Shown here one piece after another: positions 21,221 through 32,100 of a stretch of DNA of 41,855 nt (positions are counted from its first letter, which is position 1; every line of letters begins with the position of its first letter). The translations under genes were made by a program, and so were the position numbers. Origin of the DNA: Caulochytrium protostelioides (lineage: Eukaryota > Chytridiomycota > Caulochytriomycetes > Caulochytriales > Caulochytriaceae); NCBI GenBank assembly GCA_003615045.1, contig ML014272.1, forward strand, positions 1-41,855. Reading direction: 5' to 3'. The notes beneath the pieces are model-generated. The model ran no database searches. It had not been told where the DNA came from and worked only from the letters and a program-made list of their open reading frames with translations.

Positions 21221-22263
21221 TTACTTGGCCTTCTCGCGCTGGGGCGACTCGAAGCGTGAGGGCGCCTGAACGCTCAGCAGGATGCGAACACCCGAGAGCG
21301 CGATGGCGATGGCGAGCAGCACAACCAGGATGCCGTGGAAGGTGCCCTGGTTGAAGAAGACATACTTGGCAAACAGCGAGCGCTTGCTGTACGGGATGCC
21401 AGCGGCCTTGACGCCCGGAAACGGCAGGTTGCTGTCGTCCACGGCGCGGCGGGCAAGGCGCGCATGGTCCGCCTCGGCCGCGGGCGCGGCGGTGAAGACG
21501 ATCAGCAGGTCGGGGTAGGCGCCGCGGAGCTGGGCCGCGACGTCGGCGAGCTTGGCCTTCTGCTGCGCGAGCTGGCTCGCGGCGTGGCGGTTGAGAGGGC
21601 CGAGGCGCCAGTGCAGCATGGACGGGCGCTCCAAGTCGAGCGGCAGCGTCTCGCCTGAGTCACAATCATACCAAAAAAGAACCAGATGTGAGCGATGAAT
21701 CGTCGTTGCGTCTGTGATGGCATCATTGCTCATGACATGGCATAGCAAGGCATGATATGGTATGATATTGTATCGCCTCGCAGCGTATCGCATCGTAGTT
21801 CGCTTGCAGACAGATGCGTCGTGCCAGAAGCGTCAGCGTCGTCAGGTGCGTTACCGTCACGGATGACCACGTTGTCGCGGGCGCCGCAAGTGCGGCGGAT
21901 GTGGGCCTGCATGTCGGTGCTGAGCATGGTGTTCTCGACATAGGGGAAGTGGGCGGCGTGCCAGCCGTCGGGCACGAGCGCATGGAGCGCGTCGCCGTGG
22001 GCATGGAGCGCGGCGGCGTCGAGCTGCGGCTGCTCGATCAGGAGGTAGTGCTGGTGGCAGTCCAGCTGGGCCAGCAGATCGACCTCGATGCGGTCGGCCT
22101 GGACATAGCGCGTGCGCGCCGCGGCCGCGGCCGTCGACGGCGACGGCGCGTCCGACCAGATCCACAGCGGAACTGTCTGGCTGAACGCGTTCACGGCCGT
22201 CAAGGCCGTGGCCACGACCAGCAGGCCGCTCAGCAGCCGTCGCGCCATACTCGATGCCGGCAT
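21221..22263 (-). CDS. BIG1: BIG1/ATP6AP1-like V-ATPase V0 assembly protein, two exons
   Basis: Exon 1 is 22263-21855 and exon 2 is 21654-21221, giving 280 residues. It starts with a signal peptide (MPASSMARRLLSGLLVVATA), has a luminal domain, and ends with one membrane segment at about 244-265 (GILVVLLAIAIALSGVRI) and a short basic cytosolic tail (FESPQREKAK). The stretch YVFFNQGTFHGILVVL matches the YxFFTPGxxMG signature before the membrane segment in Big1 and ATP6AP1. The luminal part has HFPYVENTML, also typical. The intron (21854-21655, 200 nt) reads GTAACG...CTCAG, phase 1, and joins VIRD-G to GETLPLDLERP. In yeast Big1 is an ER protein needed for V0 assembly, and its loss lowers beta-1,6-glucan. 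The first ATG of the signal peptide is at 22263; the second (22248) is also possible. Confidence 0.78.
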
Positions 22264-22963
22264 CGCTGGATCCTGATGATCAAGCGGAGACCACGATAAA
22301 GACGGAAAACGACGGCGAAAGTGCGGTTCTGGCGTATCAGGCAGACGAGGGCCAACAGCGCGGTCAGGCGGCGCAGATATCACGGAGAACAAAGAAAAAA
22401 CTGCCGTGGTGGTGGGACGGTCCAGCAGGAGAGCTATCGCTGTCGCATCGGGATCCTCCCATCGATGGGCGACCCCCGCCATCGTCTCTTGCTCGTCGTC
22501 TTGTATCATGCGTGGGATGGCAGCGACGCCTGCGGAGAGCGCATTTTCCCCGAATCTTCTGATGAGTTCTGAAGCGCCTTCGCCTGCGGCTCGCTGCATG
22601 CGCGCCCGCGTTCGGCCATCCATCGCTCGTGCCGCTTGCTTGCCTGGGCCGCGCCCCTCGCGCTAAGCCAGAGCCGACCTTTATTTTTTGCCTTTTGCCG
22701 TTTGCCTTTTGCCTGTTATTGCCGGTCTCAGTTGCGGACTCAGGCTCGCGGCTCCGCCCTGCATCGGCGCTCTGGCTCACCGCCTTCCCTTCTCCGCTTC
22801 GAACGACTGCGCCGAAGCACCTGACCGCGGCGTGGATCAACGATAACGAGGCCAATGAAACCTTGACGAAAGGAGGAGCACGCACGTCGATAACGCCGCT
22901 ATCGGTCTCGGTCTCGATATTGGCAGCGATGGGCGTTTTGAAGCCAAGGTTATGAAAAGGTGA
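22264..22963. other. intergenic between the Ras-like gene and BIG1
   Basis: No gene is seen. It contains four tandem copies of TTTTGCC (22686-22713) within a pyrimidine-rich stretch. Confidence 0.5.
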
Positions 22964-23655
22964 TCACAAGTCGTCCGCGTCCAACGGGGTCGACGGACTC
23001 AGCGTCAGGACGTGCTGATGGGAAGCCGCCATCACCTCGTCATCCAGCAGATCGCCCTCCAGAGCCGCATTGAACGCATGGTGGGACGCATCCATCTGCA
23101 TCGGCTTCGACGCGCCAAACGACATGTAGTCCAGGCCAGGCGACCCGGGCGTATTAAGGATCCCCGCCGCGGGCGTATGCACGAGCATCAGCGAATTCGA
23201 GGCGGCGGGGCCTGTGCCCACCATCCCGCCCAGACGCGGCCCGCCACGGCCGCCGAGAGGCATGCCCATACTACCAAGGCTCATCCCGGGCGGCTTCGAC
23301 GTCGACCATGACGACGATGGCGCCGGCCTCGCGTCGTGGTCGTCATGCGCCTGGGACGGGCGGTCATGAGTGGCAGCCGTCGCGGCGTCGCGATGATCCA
23401 GCATCCCGTTGCCGCCTCCGCCTGGCATCGGCACGGCCAGGGAGCGAGGAAGCGTCTCGGGCTCCCTGGCGGGCGCGGGCCCGCCGTGCGCCGATGCGTC
23501 GCCGGTACCGGCGCCGTCGGCACCCCCCTCCTCGAGCCCATCGATCTGGTACGCTTCCAGCTCGGCCAGCAGGTCCAACAGCCGCGTGTGCATGGCCGAT
23601 CCGCCGGGAGAGGACGCGGAGGCGGGCCCGCGCGACGCGGGCCCAAGCGTCGGTG

Positions 23656-23687
<32 letters not shown>

Positions 23688-25906
23688 GTGGGTGCGCGGA
23701 GACCCGCCGTGGTGACCAGCATGGGCGGCGGCGTGGAGGTCGCACAGACCAACGCCGGCACGGGTGCGGGCGCCGCGGGTGGCAGGCCTGGCGCGCTGTC
23801 GCGCTTGAGCATCGGCGCCAACGGAGGCCGCGCGTCGTCCACGGCGGCGGCGGCGGCGGCGGGCCCCGACAGCGGCGAGAGCGGCGGGAGGTCCGGCAGC
23901 GCGCGTTCGGCAGCGGGCGCCTCGGCCCCGGTGTCGGCCGGATCCGTGCCGTCTGGCTCCTCGTCGGACAGCGCCGCGGCGCCGCCGGCGGCGGGCGGAC
24001 GGAACATGCGGTGCACGAGGCGGAACGCGGACTCGAGGCCGCCCGGCGGGTTCTGCACGAGGGCGCGGTCGATCGCGGCAAAGAGGCGGTCGCGCTGCTC
24101 GAGCACCGTCAAGTGGTGCATGGGCCGCGGTGGCGGCGGTCTCGGCGGGGACGGCGACAGCGACGGACGCGGCAACAACCCGCCTGCGAGTGCGGCTGCT
24201 GCTGCGGCCGCGGCCGTCGATGGCGAGGACGAGGACGAGGGTCCTGCGCGGGCGGACCACGCGTCGCCGGAGGCATTCAGCTCGGAGGTCGAAGGCATGC
24301 GGTCAATGGCGTCGCGGACGCGGTCCACGGACCCGCGGAAGGAGACCTTCGAGTTCTCAGAGAACCGCGAGCGGACGCCGCGCGATGCCGGGTTGCCGCC
24401 ACTCGAGCTGGTGCTGTGGGTACTGCTGCTGCTGCCGTTGCCGCCACCGCCACCGGCATGCGGCGCGGGGTCGGCGGCGGTCTGGTGGGAGATCGTGCTG
24501 AGTTCCGAGAGCCGTACCGGCCCGCCGGCATGGCTAATGGTAGGGTTGGCGCTCCCCGGAGCGAGCCCCGTGCCGAGCGCGGCGGCGGGCGTTTGGGCCG
24601 ACCCGCTGCTGGCGTTGCTGCTGGTCGAGGTGCTGGACAAGCGGCCGCTGTGGAAGATGCTGTTGACGGCGGTGCTGGTCCATGTCATGACCGATGAGAC
24701 CTCAGAGGCATTGGATGGCCGCCGCGAGGACGGCGGCGATAGACGATGCGCCGCGAAGCCGCTCCCATGCGCCGCGCCGTGGTCGCCGGCGGCGACGGCG
24801 GCGGCGGCGGCCTCCTGCGGATGATCGCGGTTCGGACTTGACGGAAGGCTGCCTGCCGATCCGAGGGGATGGGTTGGGTGGTTGTGCATCTCGGAGGTGA
24901 TCTGCCAGACCCGTTTTTGGGCCAGCCCCATCAGCGTGCGGAAGCAGTGAGTGACGCTGCTGGGGGCCTTGGAGGTGGTTTCGGCAAAGGGGATCCCGAG
25001 CAGGCTCGCGAGTCCGTGCCCCGTCTGGTCCGAGAGCTTGCGCTCACGCTTCAGCCGAGTCGCGTCGCGCAGCTTGTCCATTGTGACCGTGTCCACCATG
25101 TTCCCGAGCATGAGCATCGGAATGCATCGCGGCGAGAGGCGTTTCGTCTGCACGATGAGCTTGTAGAACGACCAGATGGCATCGAACGAATGCGGGTTGC
25201 CCACATCATAGACCAGCAGGTACGCGTCCGCGGCCGCGATCACGGACGGCCAGATACTGCTATAGTACGGGTGGCCGCCGGCTTCAATGAGGGTGACCAC
25301 GATGCGCTGGCCCTGGGTGGACACGTTGTTGGCCGTACCGGCGGCCGACACGGCTGCCTGCGACGCATTCGTCGTACTAGTGGGTGGCTGCTGGCTGTGG
25401 TTGTTGTTGTTGCTGCTGCTGCTGCTGTTCTTGAAGCTAAAGTACGACCCGCTGTCGTGGTGACTCGGCTGGCTGGCGGGCGCCTGGCCGGCCGTGCCGA
25501 CGAGACCGCCCGGGGTGGTGCTGCAGCTGAAGGCGAGATCCATGCCGCCGTTGGCATCGGTTTTGCCGCCGCTCCCGCCATGGCCCGAGTCGCTGCCGTG
25601 CTGGGCGTGCAGGCCCGCCGACCCACGTATGGATCCCGGCAGGGGCACGGCTGCGCCGGCGGTCCCCATATAGTTACTGCGGACATTGGCGGGGATCGCG
25701 TGGTGGATCGACCAGCTCGACTCGATGGTCGGCTCATAGGGGCCCAGGTACAGCGTCTGCGAGGTCGGCCGGGCCGAGCGGCCCGTGACGCTGCCGACGG
25801 TGGTGTTGCGCACGAAGCACTGGGCCAGCGTGCTCTTGCCGACGTGGGCCGCACCCAGCAGCGCGATCGTCAGATGGGTGATCTCACCCTGGTCGCTAAT
25901 CAGCAT
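22964..25906 (-). CDS. very long Ras-like GTPase with internal insertion and disordered tail
   Basis: 980 residues; the first 340 or so form a Ras-family G domain. G1 is GAAHVGKST at 18-26. The switch I/G2 region YEPTIESSW at 57-65 is close to the Ras YDPTIEDSY. G3 is EAGGH at 208-212 in place of DTAGQ. G4 is GNMVD near 267 in place of NKxD. G5 is ETTSKA near 308. Between G2 and G3 lies a low-complexity insert of about 125 residues (Gly/Ser/Asn/Gln-rich) where normal Ras proteins have a short beta hairpin. After the G domain come over 600 residues of Ser/Pro/Ala/Gly-rich, probably disordered sequence. The C terminus (LDADDL) has no CAAX box, so prenylation is not expected. The nearest well-known subfamily cannot be fixed by eye. 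The ATG at 25906 is used; the frame extends to 25981 only from a GTG. The substrate is GTP; pathway and partners are unknown. Confidence 0.82.
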
Positions 25907-26016
25907 CGTGGCGACAGTCGATGGTGAGAATCGCCGGAAGCGCCTGAGGAAGTCCCCCGGGCGACGGCACGCCAGCCCCACGGAGGCTCAGCACCCTAGG
26001 ATCGGAGCTGCCGTAG

Positions 26017-26037
26017 CGGCAGGCGGCAGGCGGCAGG
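26017..26037. repeat. CGGCAGG heptamer x3
   Basis: Three exact copies of a 7-bp unit, about 110 bp upstream of the Ras-like start codon. Confidence 0.85.
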
Positions 26038-26150
26038 CCAGCCACGACGCGCAGGAATGGAAGCACGGGAACACGCGCCGACTCGGCCCGAATCGCACGG
26101 CGAAGATCGGACCGAGCGTGATCGAACGCCCGATCCTCGTTCGAGTTGCT

Positions 26151-26357
26151 CTTGATACTAGCCGAGACGGGCTGATACTAGCTGGTTCTGGCTGGTTCTG
26201 GCTGAGGCTGGCTGATTCTGGCTGAGACTGGTTGAGACTGGTTGAGACTAGCTGAAACGGGCGAATACTGGCTGAGACTGGCTGAGACTGGTTGAGACTG
26301 GTTGAGACTGGTTGAGACTAGCTGAGACGGGCGGATACTGGCTGAGACTGGCCGAGT
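26151..26357. repeat. 10-bp tandem array (consensus GCTGAGACTG), 20 units in perfect register
   Basis: From 26151 to 26350, twenty consecutive decamers follow with no insertion or deletion. A partial unit follows to 26357. Units vary by substitution (GTTGAGACTG, GCTGATTCTG, GCTGAAACGG, GCGAATACTG). A larger pattern is visible: the block GTTGAGACTA-GCTGARACGG begins at 26241 and again at 26311, and a diverged copy at 26151. The array lies about 245 bp upstream of the Ras-like ATG. Confidence 0.95.
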
Positions 26358-26923
26358 CTTTTATCCGCACCCCTTCTGCCGCAACCGGCGGATGGGGCTG
26401 CGCGATGCGGTCGCGGGACGCTCGTCGGCCACCGATCACGACCCGCCCGACGCGCTTCAGCGAAGCCGGATCGGCCGCGAGGACGCTTGGCACCGGTGGC
26501 CGGTGAGTCGCGGCGGCAGGCGTGGCTCCGCACGGATGGGAGGGCAGCGGCGTTCCAGGTATGACTCGCAGGTGTCACGACGGCGGAAGCCCCGTTGCCC
26601 GAGGACGCGGAAACAGCCGGGCCACACGGCTCGGCATCGGCAGTCGTCGGGGGGGACTGCACTTGCCACGGGCGGCGGCGCACCGCAGTCGTCGGAGCGC
26701 AGCGTGAAGGCAGTCAGGATCGCCACGGGACCAGCGCAGAAGATCGGCACCCGTGACGCCGGGATCGGGCGAGAGAACGGGGTCACTCGCCGGGACGATC
26801 GAGCGGATCGCAGCAAGGCGAGACAGCGCACGGTGCGGTGGGATTTCTGATGATGGCGTGGCGGCCAGTATACTTTCGCAGATCGAGCGGACGCCTGCGT
26901 CTGCGGCGACCGGCTCCCGCTGG

Positions 26924-26965
26924 TGCTCGGTGCTCGGTGCTCGGTGCTCGGTACTCGGTGTTCGG
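26924..26965. repeat. TGCTCGG heptamer x6
   Basis: Four exact copies followed by TACTCGG and TGTTCGG, in uninterrupted 7-bp register. Confidence 0.92.
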
Positions 26966-27796
26966 TGTGGTGCGTGCGGGCGTTTTATCTTTACTTTCTT
27001 TACTTCAGCCGATGGCCCCAGCAGCGAAGGGGGAGCGGGAGCGGGAGCGGGCAGAAGACGGAAGCGGCGTGACGATCCCTGACCGAATCCGCTAAATTAA
27101 GGGGCACGCGGGGAGGGCCATCAGCAGGAGCATCAAGAGCATCAAGAGCATCAGCATCAGCATCAGCATTAGCATCAGGAACAACGGCCGTGCCATGCGC
27201 CCCAGCAGTATCACTCGCAACCGCATCCACAGAGGCCGCTGGGTCGACTGCCCGCGCCCTCATCTCGCGTTCGCAGGATGGACCGGGGCCATGTTTCATA
27301 CGCCGCGGCTGCATGGTGCGGACGCAGCGGCCCCAACGGCGGATCGCAGCGCGCATCATGGGTGGTGATGCGCACCACGCGCTGGCCCTGCTCCTCGCGC
27401 CTGCTATTGAAAGCGCGCCGTGAGCCGCCGGGAAGGGGTTGTGGCGCGGACTAGGCGCGCGTGCCGTCCACGGGCCCTGCCGTCGACCGGATGATACGCC
27501 AGCGTGCGTCCACGACACAGAGGCGGCAGCGGCGGCAGCTTCAGACTCCAAAAGCAGACGGCGAATGGGGACACGTCCTTGACAAGCTGTCGGGGTCGCG
27601 AGGGCCATGAAGCGCCGCGCTCCGTGCTGGCGGGCCGCACGTGATGCTGCGCCACCACGTCACGCCACGTTGCGTGGGCTGCCGTGGGCCGGCAGCACCT
27701 CGCCTCGCCTGGCCGGCGAGTCCTGGCGGCCGACCCTTTGAGCCGGCTCGGCCAGTGTCAATCACCCTCCGCCTTCCGGTCTTCAGGCTCCGAGTG

Positions 27797-27925
27797 TCAT
27801 GCCCAATGCAGCGACTGGAGGTCGTCGCCGTCGTATGACCGCGGTCTGCGCACGCCCCTCGCCTGGGGCTGATGAAGCTGACGATCCTGGTCGAAGCCGA
27901 ACATGCTGATGATTTTTTTCACCAT
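27797..27925 (-). CDS. possible small protein of 42 residues, unrecognised
   Basis: An ATG-initiated frame starts MVKKIISMFGFDQDRQL and ends DDLQSLHWA. The N terminus looks like a short amphipathic or basic-hydrophobic helix. It overlaps a preceding tiny frame (MEVDQVW-stop), whose TGA lies inside ATGGTGA. I recognise no family, and it may be a chance frame or one exon of a spliced gene. Confidence 0.2.
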   Translation of the reverse strand: MVKKIISMFGFDQDRQLHQPQARGVRRPRSYDGDDLQSLHWA

Positions 27926-28170
27926 ACTTGGTCGACCTCCATGGTGTATGACGATTCTAGCGTCGAGACCCGTGGTATGCCTCGGATGGGCTGGCCCGCC
28001 GCTGGATGGTGAGCTGAATAATGCACGGACCCGAAGAGAAGAATGGGGAAGCCGCCCCACCCACGTCGGTGGTTGGGCTCTAAGCCCAAGCGAGCCCACG
28101 GCGGAGAAGGACCCTCGGTGGCACACAGGACAAAGACAAAGAAAAGAAAACGGAGCACGCGTCGATGGCG

Positions 28171-28246
28171 GCCGATGGCCGATGGCCGATGGCCGATGGC
28201 CGATGGCCGATGCTGATGGCTGATAGTTGATGGCTGATAGCTGATG
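28171..28246. repeat. heptamer array, GCCGATG then GCTGATR
   Basis: About six copies of GCCGATG run into five copies of GCTGATG/GCTGATA/GTTGATG. There is one single-base register shift at the join near 28212. Confidence 0.92.
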
Positions 28247-29165
28247 GCGGCTATCACGGAGCACGGATGGCCACCATGATGGCCTTTGTCCGACATCAGC
28301 ATTTGAGTGATCCGCATTGGGCAGCATCGAACGATACCGCGCATCCGTCGATACCGCATCGCGACTCTGCGTGGTGGTTGATACCCGTTCCTGGCCCCGT
28401 TCTCGGTTCTCGCGACGCCTCGCCGCTCGTCAGGATCCCGTCGCGCCCCCCTCTCGACGCAGCCACGGCAGTCGCCACGCAGCACCGCTGCTGCTCTCTT
28501 CGAGCGACGCGTTGCTTCATTCTGCTGTGACGCGTCTCACGGCGAGGCTCTCTCTCGCACCGGCCCGCGCTCATTTCGCCGGTGACGGATTGCCGTCCGG
28601 TCGTTCGCGCGGCTGCTCCCCACTCCCCACCGACTCGCCGAGGCCCCGCCGGATCGGGCTGCTGCTGCTTCCGTGAGCACGGTTAGTCTTGCCAGGACCG
28701 GCCGACCGACCGTCGCGTCCTGTCCTTCTCGTATCCCGGAGAGCGGAGAGCTTCTATGCGCTCGGCTTGGACGCGCTGACGCCGCCTTGCGCTTTCAGGC
28801 ACGCTCGGGCGTTCTCGGGGCTTTTGCCTCCACGCGCTGGTGCATCGTCGCCACCGCCTGCCGCCACGTGCCTGCGGCGCTCCGACCCGGGACCCGGGCG
28901 GCCGCCGTTTTTCCTCGCCGGGCTCGCCGGGCTCGCCAGGGCCATTTCGCGGCCTGTGGCTCCAGCAGAGACGCCGCTCGCGGAACGCTGTTCGCGGGAC
29001 CACCCCGTTGTGTCGTGTGCTCGGGGGGCTCTGGGCGCCCCTGCCGCTGACGCCGCGTCGGCCACCACCGCGAGTCGCCCCGGCGAGCAACGCCTGACGG
29101 CCGCCCCCCGGGCAGCGACGTGATTCGCGCTGATCAGCCGGTCTGCTCGTGACCGACATCGCGCC

Positions 29166-32100
29166 ATGGCGACACCGGTAAGTGTCCTGGAAGCATCATG
29201 CCCCGCAGCATACCAGATCCGTGCCCTCGGCTTCGATCGAAGGCCCTCGACGCCTCCAGCAACTCACGCCTTTTGTTTTGTTGATTCGGTATGGCCATGC
29301 GCGGCTCGTTCCATGACGCCTCTGCCCGCAGGATCCGCCGACAAGGCCGAAACGGGAGGTGCGGACGCCTGTGACTCACGACGCGCCCGCCTCGCCCGCC
29401 GTGCCCCTTGGGCGCGCTCGCAGCCGGAGCCGCGGCCGCTCGGCCCCTGCGGCGGCGGCAGCGCCGGCGCGCAACCGTTCCCGCGGCCGTCCGAGTCCCG
29501 CGCGCAACACGAGCGGCCACCGCTCCGCGTCGGACGCCGATGCGGACGGCGAGGCCGCCGACGCCGTCGACGCCGACGACGCCGACGCCATGCCCGCGCC
29601 GGCCGAGACGGCTGAGGCCGCCGACGTCGATGCGGGCGGCGAGACGGACGCCGACGACTCGCAGGCGCCAGCGACGGCGGACCCCGAGCGCGTGCCGCGG
29701 GACGCGCGGGACGTCCGGCTGAAGCGGGCGCTGTCGCCGTTGAGCGACGGCGACGCGCTGGGGTCGGCCGACGAGCTCAGCGGCTCGGACGCGGCGGCCC
29801 GCGCGTCGCGCCGCGGGCGGCCGCGCCGCCAGGACTCCGCGCCTCCCGCGCGAAGCGGCCGTGGCCGCGGCCGTGCCGTCCTCGCCGCCGCGACTGCTGC
29901 TGCGGCGGCGCCTGCGGAGGAGGGCGACGACGCGGATGATGATGATGACGACGACGACGCGCCGAGCCATGCGACGACGCCGATCGTCGATCCCGTAGGC
30001 GATGGCGACGGCGACAGCGTCGGCGAGAGCGGGAGCGACGAGGATGCCGGGGACGCGGCCGATGAGGACAACGTGGAGGCGGACCCCGATGTGGAGGTCA
30101 CGCTGACGACGCGGGCGAAGCGCCCGCGCACGGTGAAGACCGAAGACGACGACGGCGGGCGCAAGCGCAACGAGCCCGTGTTCGACAGCACAGGCCGCTT
30201 GATTATCCGCGTGCCCAACACCCACGGCCGCAACACGCCGCGCAGCACGCTGCCGGGCCAGCTGCATCCGCCGACGCCGCCGGATCTGCCGAACGACGGC
30301 AAGATCGACGGGTTGGGCTATCTCTACGGCGGGCGCGAGTGGAAGATCCGCGCGTTTAATCTGCCACGCCACCCCCGGAAGGTCTATCTGCTCATGATGG
30401 ATGTGTCCAAATGTCTCGGGTTCGAGAACTCGACGGGCTTCTATACCCGGTACGGCAAGTTTGAGCGGCTCTATGCCCAGAAGGACGACCGCTCGTGGCT
30501 CGTCGACGAAGGCCACTGCATGGCGCAGCTGAAGGGCCGCGCCATGATTATCTGCACGGCGCGCGCCGCCTTCAAGGCCTTCGGCCACCTGCTCATCGTC
30601 AACGGGCAGCCGGGCAAGGACGACTACGAGCCGCCGGCGGACCCGAGCGACGCGATCGCGTCCGAGCCGGAGCCCGAGGACCCCAAGCCCGTGCCGAAGC
30701 CGACGCGCAACCGCACGCCGCGCGCCTCGCAGACGGCCAGCCAGGCCAACGACGGCGACAGCACGACCAGCAGCCGCCCACGGCCGCGCACCCACATGGA
30801 GAAGGAGCTCGCCTCGCTCGTGTCGCCGTCCTGGGCCTCCGGCCCCGCCGTCGACCGCGGCGACCGCGGCGACCGCGGCGGCAGCTCGCCGGCGCCCGCG
30901 CGGGGCCGCCCCTCCCACCGTCGCGGCGACGCCGACGGCGCCAGCGTGGCCCCCGCGCATCCCGAGATTGCCGTCGCCGGGCTGACGACGGCGCTCGCCC
31001 GCGCGAGCGGGCAGCCGGACCTGAGCGGCCGCAACGCCGTCCGCGTGGATGTGTATGCGCCGAGCCCCTCGTTCCAGAAGGAGCTGGCGCACGTCGTGGC
31101 GCCTGGGCTGAGCCACGCGATCCCGTCGCGGTCGGCGTTTGTCGCGGCAGCCTCGGCGGCCGACTTCAACGCGCGCCTCAAGGCCCAACGCGCGCGCACC
31201 TTCCTGGACATCCATACTGCGCTCGTGCAGGTGCCCGCCGCGACGCAGCTGAATGCGCAGCGCGCCAAGCTGCAGATCTCGGCGGACGCGCGGCTCGCGA
31301 CGTCCACGATGATCCAGACCAACGACCCGCGCACCGGGCCCGTCCCCGACACGGTGCCTGTGTTTGCCGGCGCTGCCTCCGGCGCTGCCGCTGGCGCTGC
31401 CACGGGCGTCACCGACGCCGCTGACCCCGCCACCGTCGCCGTCCCCGAACCGTGGTTCCGCGCCGTTTCGCGGCCGTCGGCCTCCCATCAAGATCACGAT
31501 CAAGAACGGGAGCACGATGCGGCATTGCTGCCGCCGCCGGCGCGGCCGACGCGGTGGATCACGGTCGACGAGACGCGCCGCGAGCTCACACCGCTGAGTT
31601 TGATGCCCGGCCAGAAGCAGACGCTGTACTCGCTGTTCCAGACACGTCTGTACACGCGGCGCCCGGCGAACCTGATGAGCGGCGTCCCGATCGGCGTCAG
31701 TCCCATGGGCACCGCGGCGCCCGACTCGGCGCTCTTCCGCCACCGCTGGGCCTGCGGCTTTGCGGACTCCGAGGCCCGCCTCTGCCCCAACCCCGTTGAC
31801 CTGCCGGGCGACCGCTGCGTCGCGCATGCCGGCTCGAGCTACGCGCTCGCCCACCTCAGCCACCCGGCGCCCGCACCCCCGGCCGTGCCGCGGCCGCCGG
31901 GCCCGATCAGCCATAAAAAGGGCGCTGCCGCTGCCGCTGCCGCTGCCGCCGCCGCCGCCGCCGCTGCTGCTGCTGCTGCTGCTGCTGCTGCCGCTACTGC
32001 TGCCGCGGCGGCGTCGGCACTGACGGACGCGCCCATGGTCTCGACGCCGACGTCGCGCTTGGCGGCGCGTGGCGCCGAGGACGGCGCGAGCGACAGCGAC

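Larger units (their letters stand above)
25907..29165. other. 3.3-kb region without a recognised gene, rich in tandem repeats
   Basis: Open frames occur on both strands, for example 27000-27608 (-) with an Ala/Asp repeat stretch, but none has a domain. It holds the decamer array 26151-26357, heptamer arrays at 26017, 26924 and 28171, a GGAGCG run near 27038, and GCATCA/GCATCAAGA repeats at about 27118-27180. It should include the promoters of the flanking divergent genes. A spliced gene could be hidden here. Confidence 0.5.

Noticed and set aside
23336-24697. Plus-strand frames of about 450-470 codons
   Set aside because: They are antisense to the low-complexity tail of the Ras-like gene and follow its repeats.
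25907-25981. N-terminal extension MGLACRRP of the Ras-like protein as a lipid-anchor signal
   Set aside because: The codon at 25981 is GTG, so this sequence is probably not translated from there.
27000-27608. Minus-strand frame of 202 codons with an Ala/Asp stretch
   Set aside because: The repeat-derived composition and lack of a domain or conserved neighbours make it unsupported as a gene.
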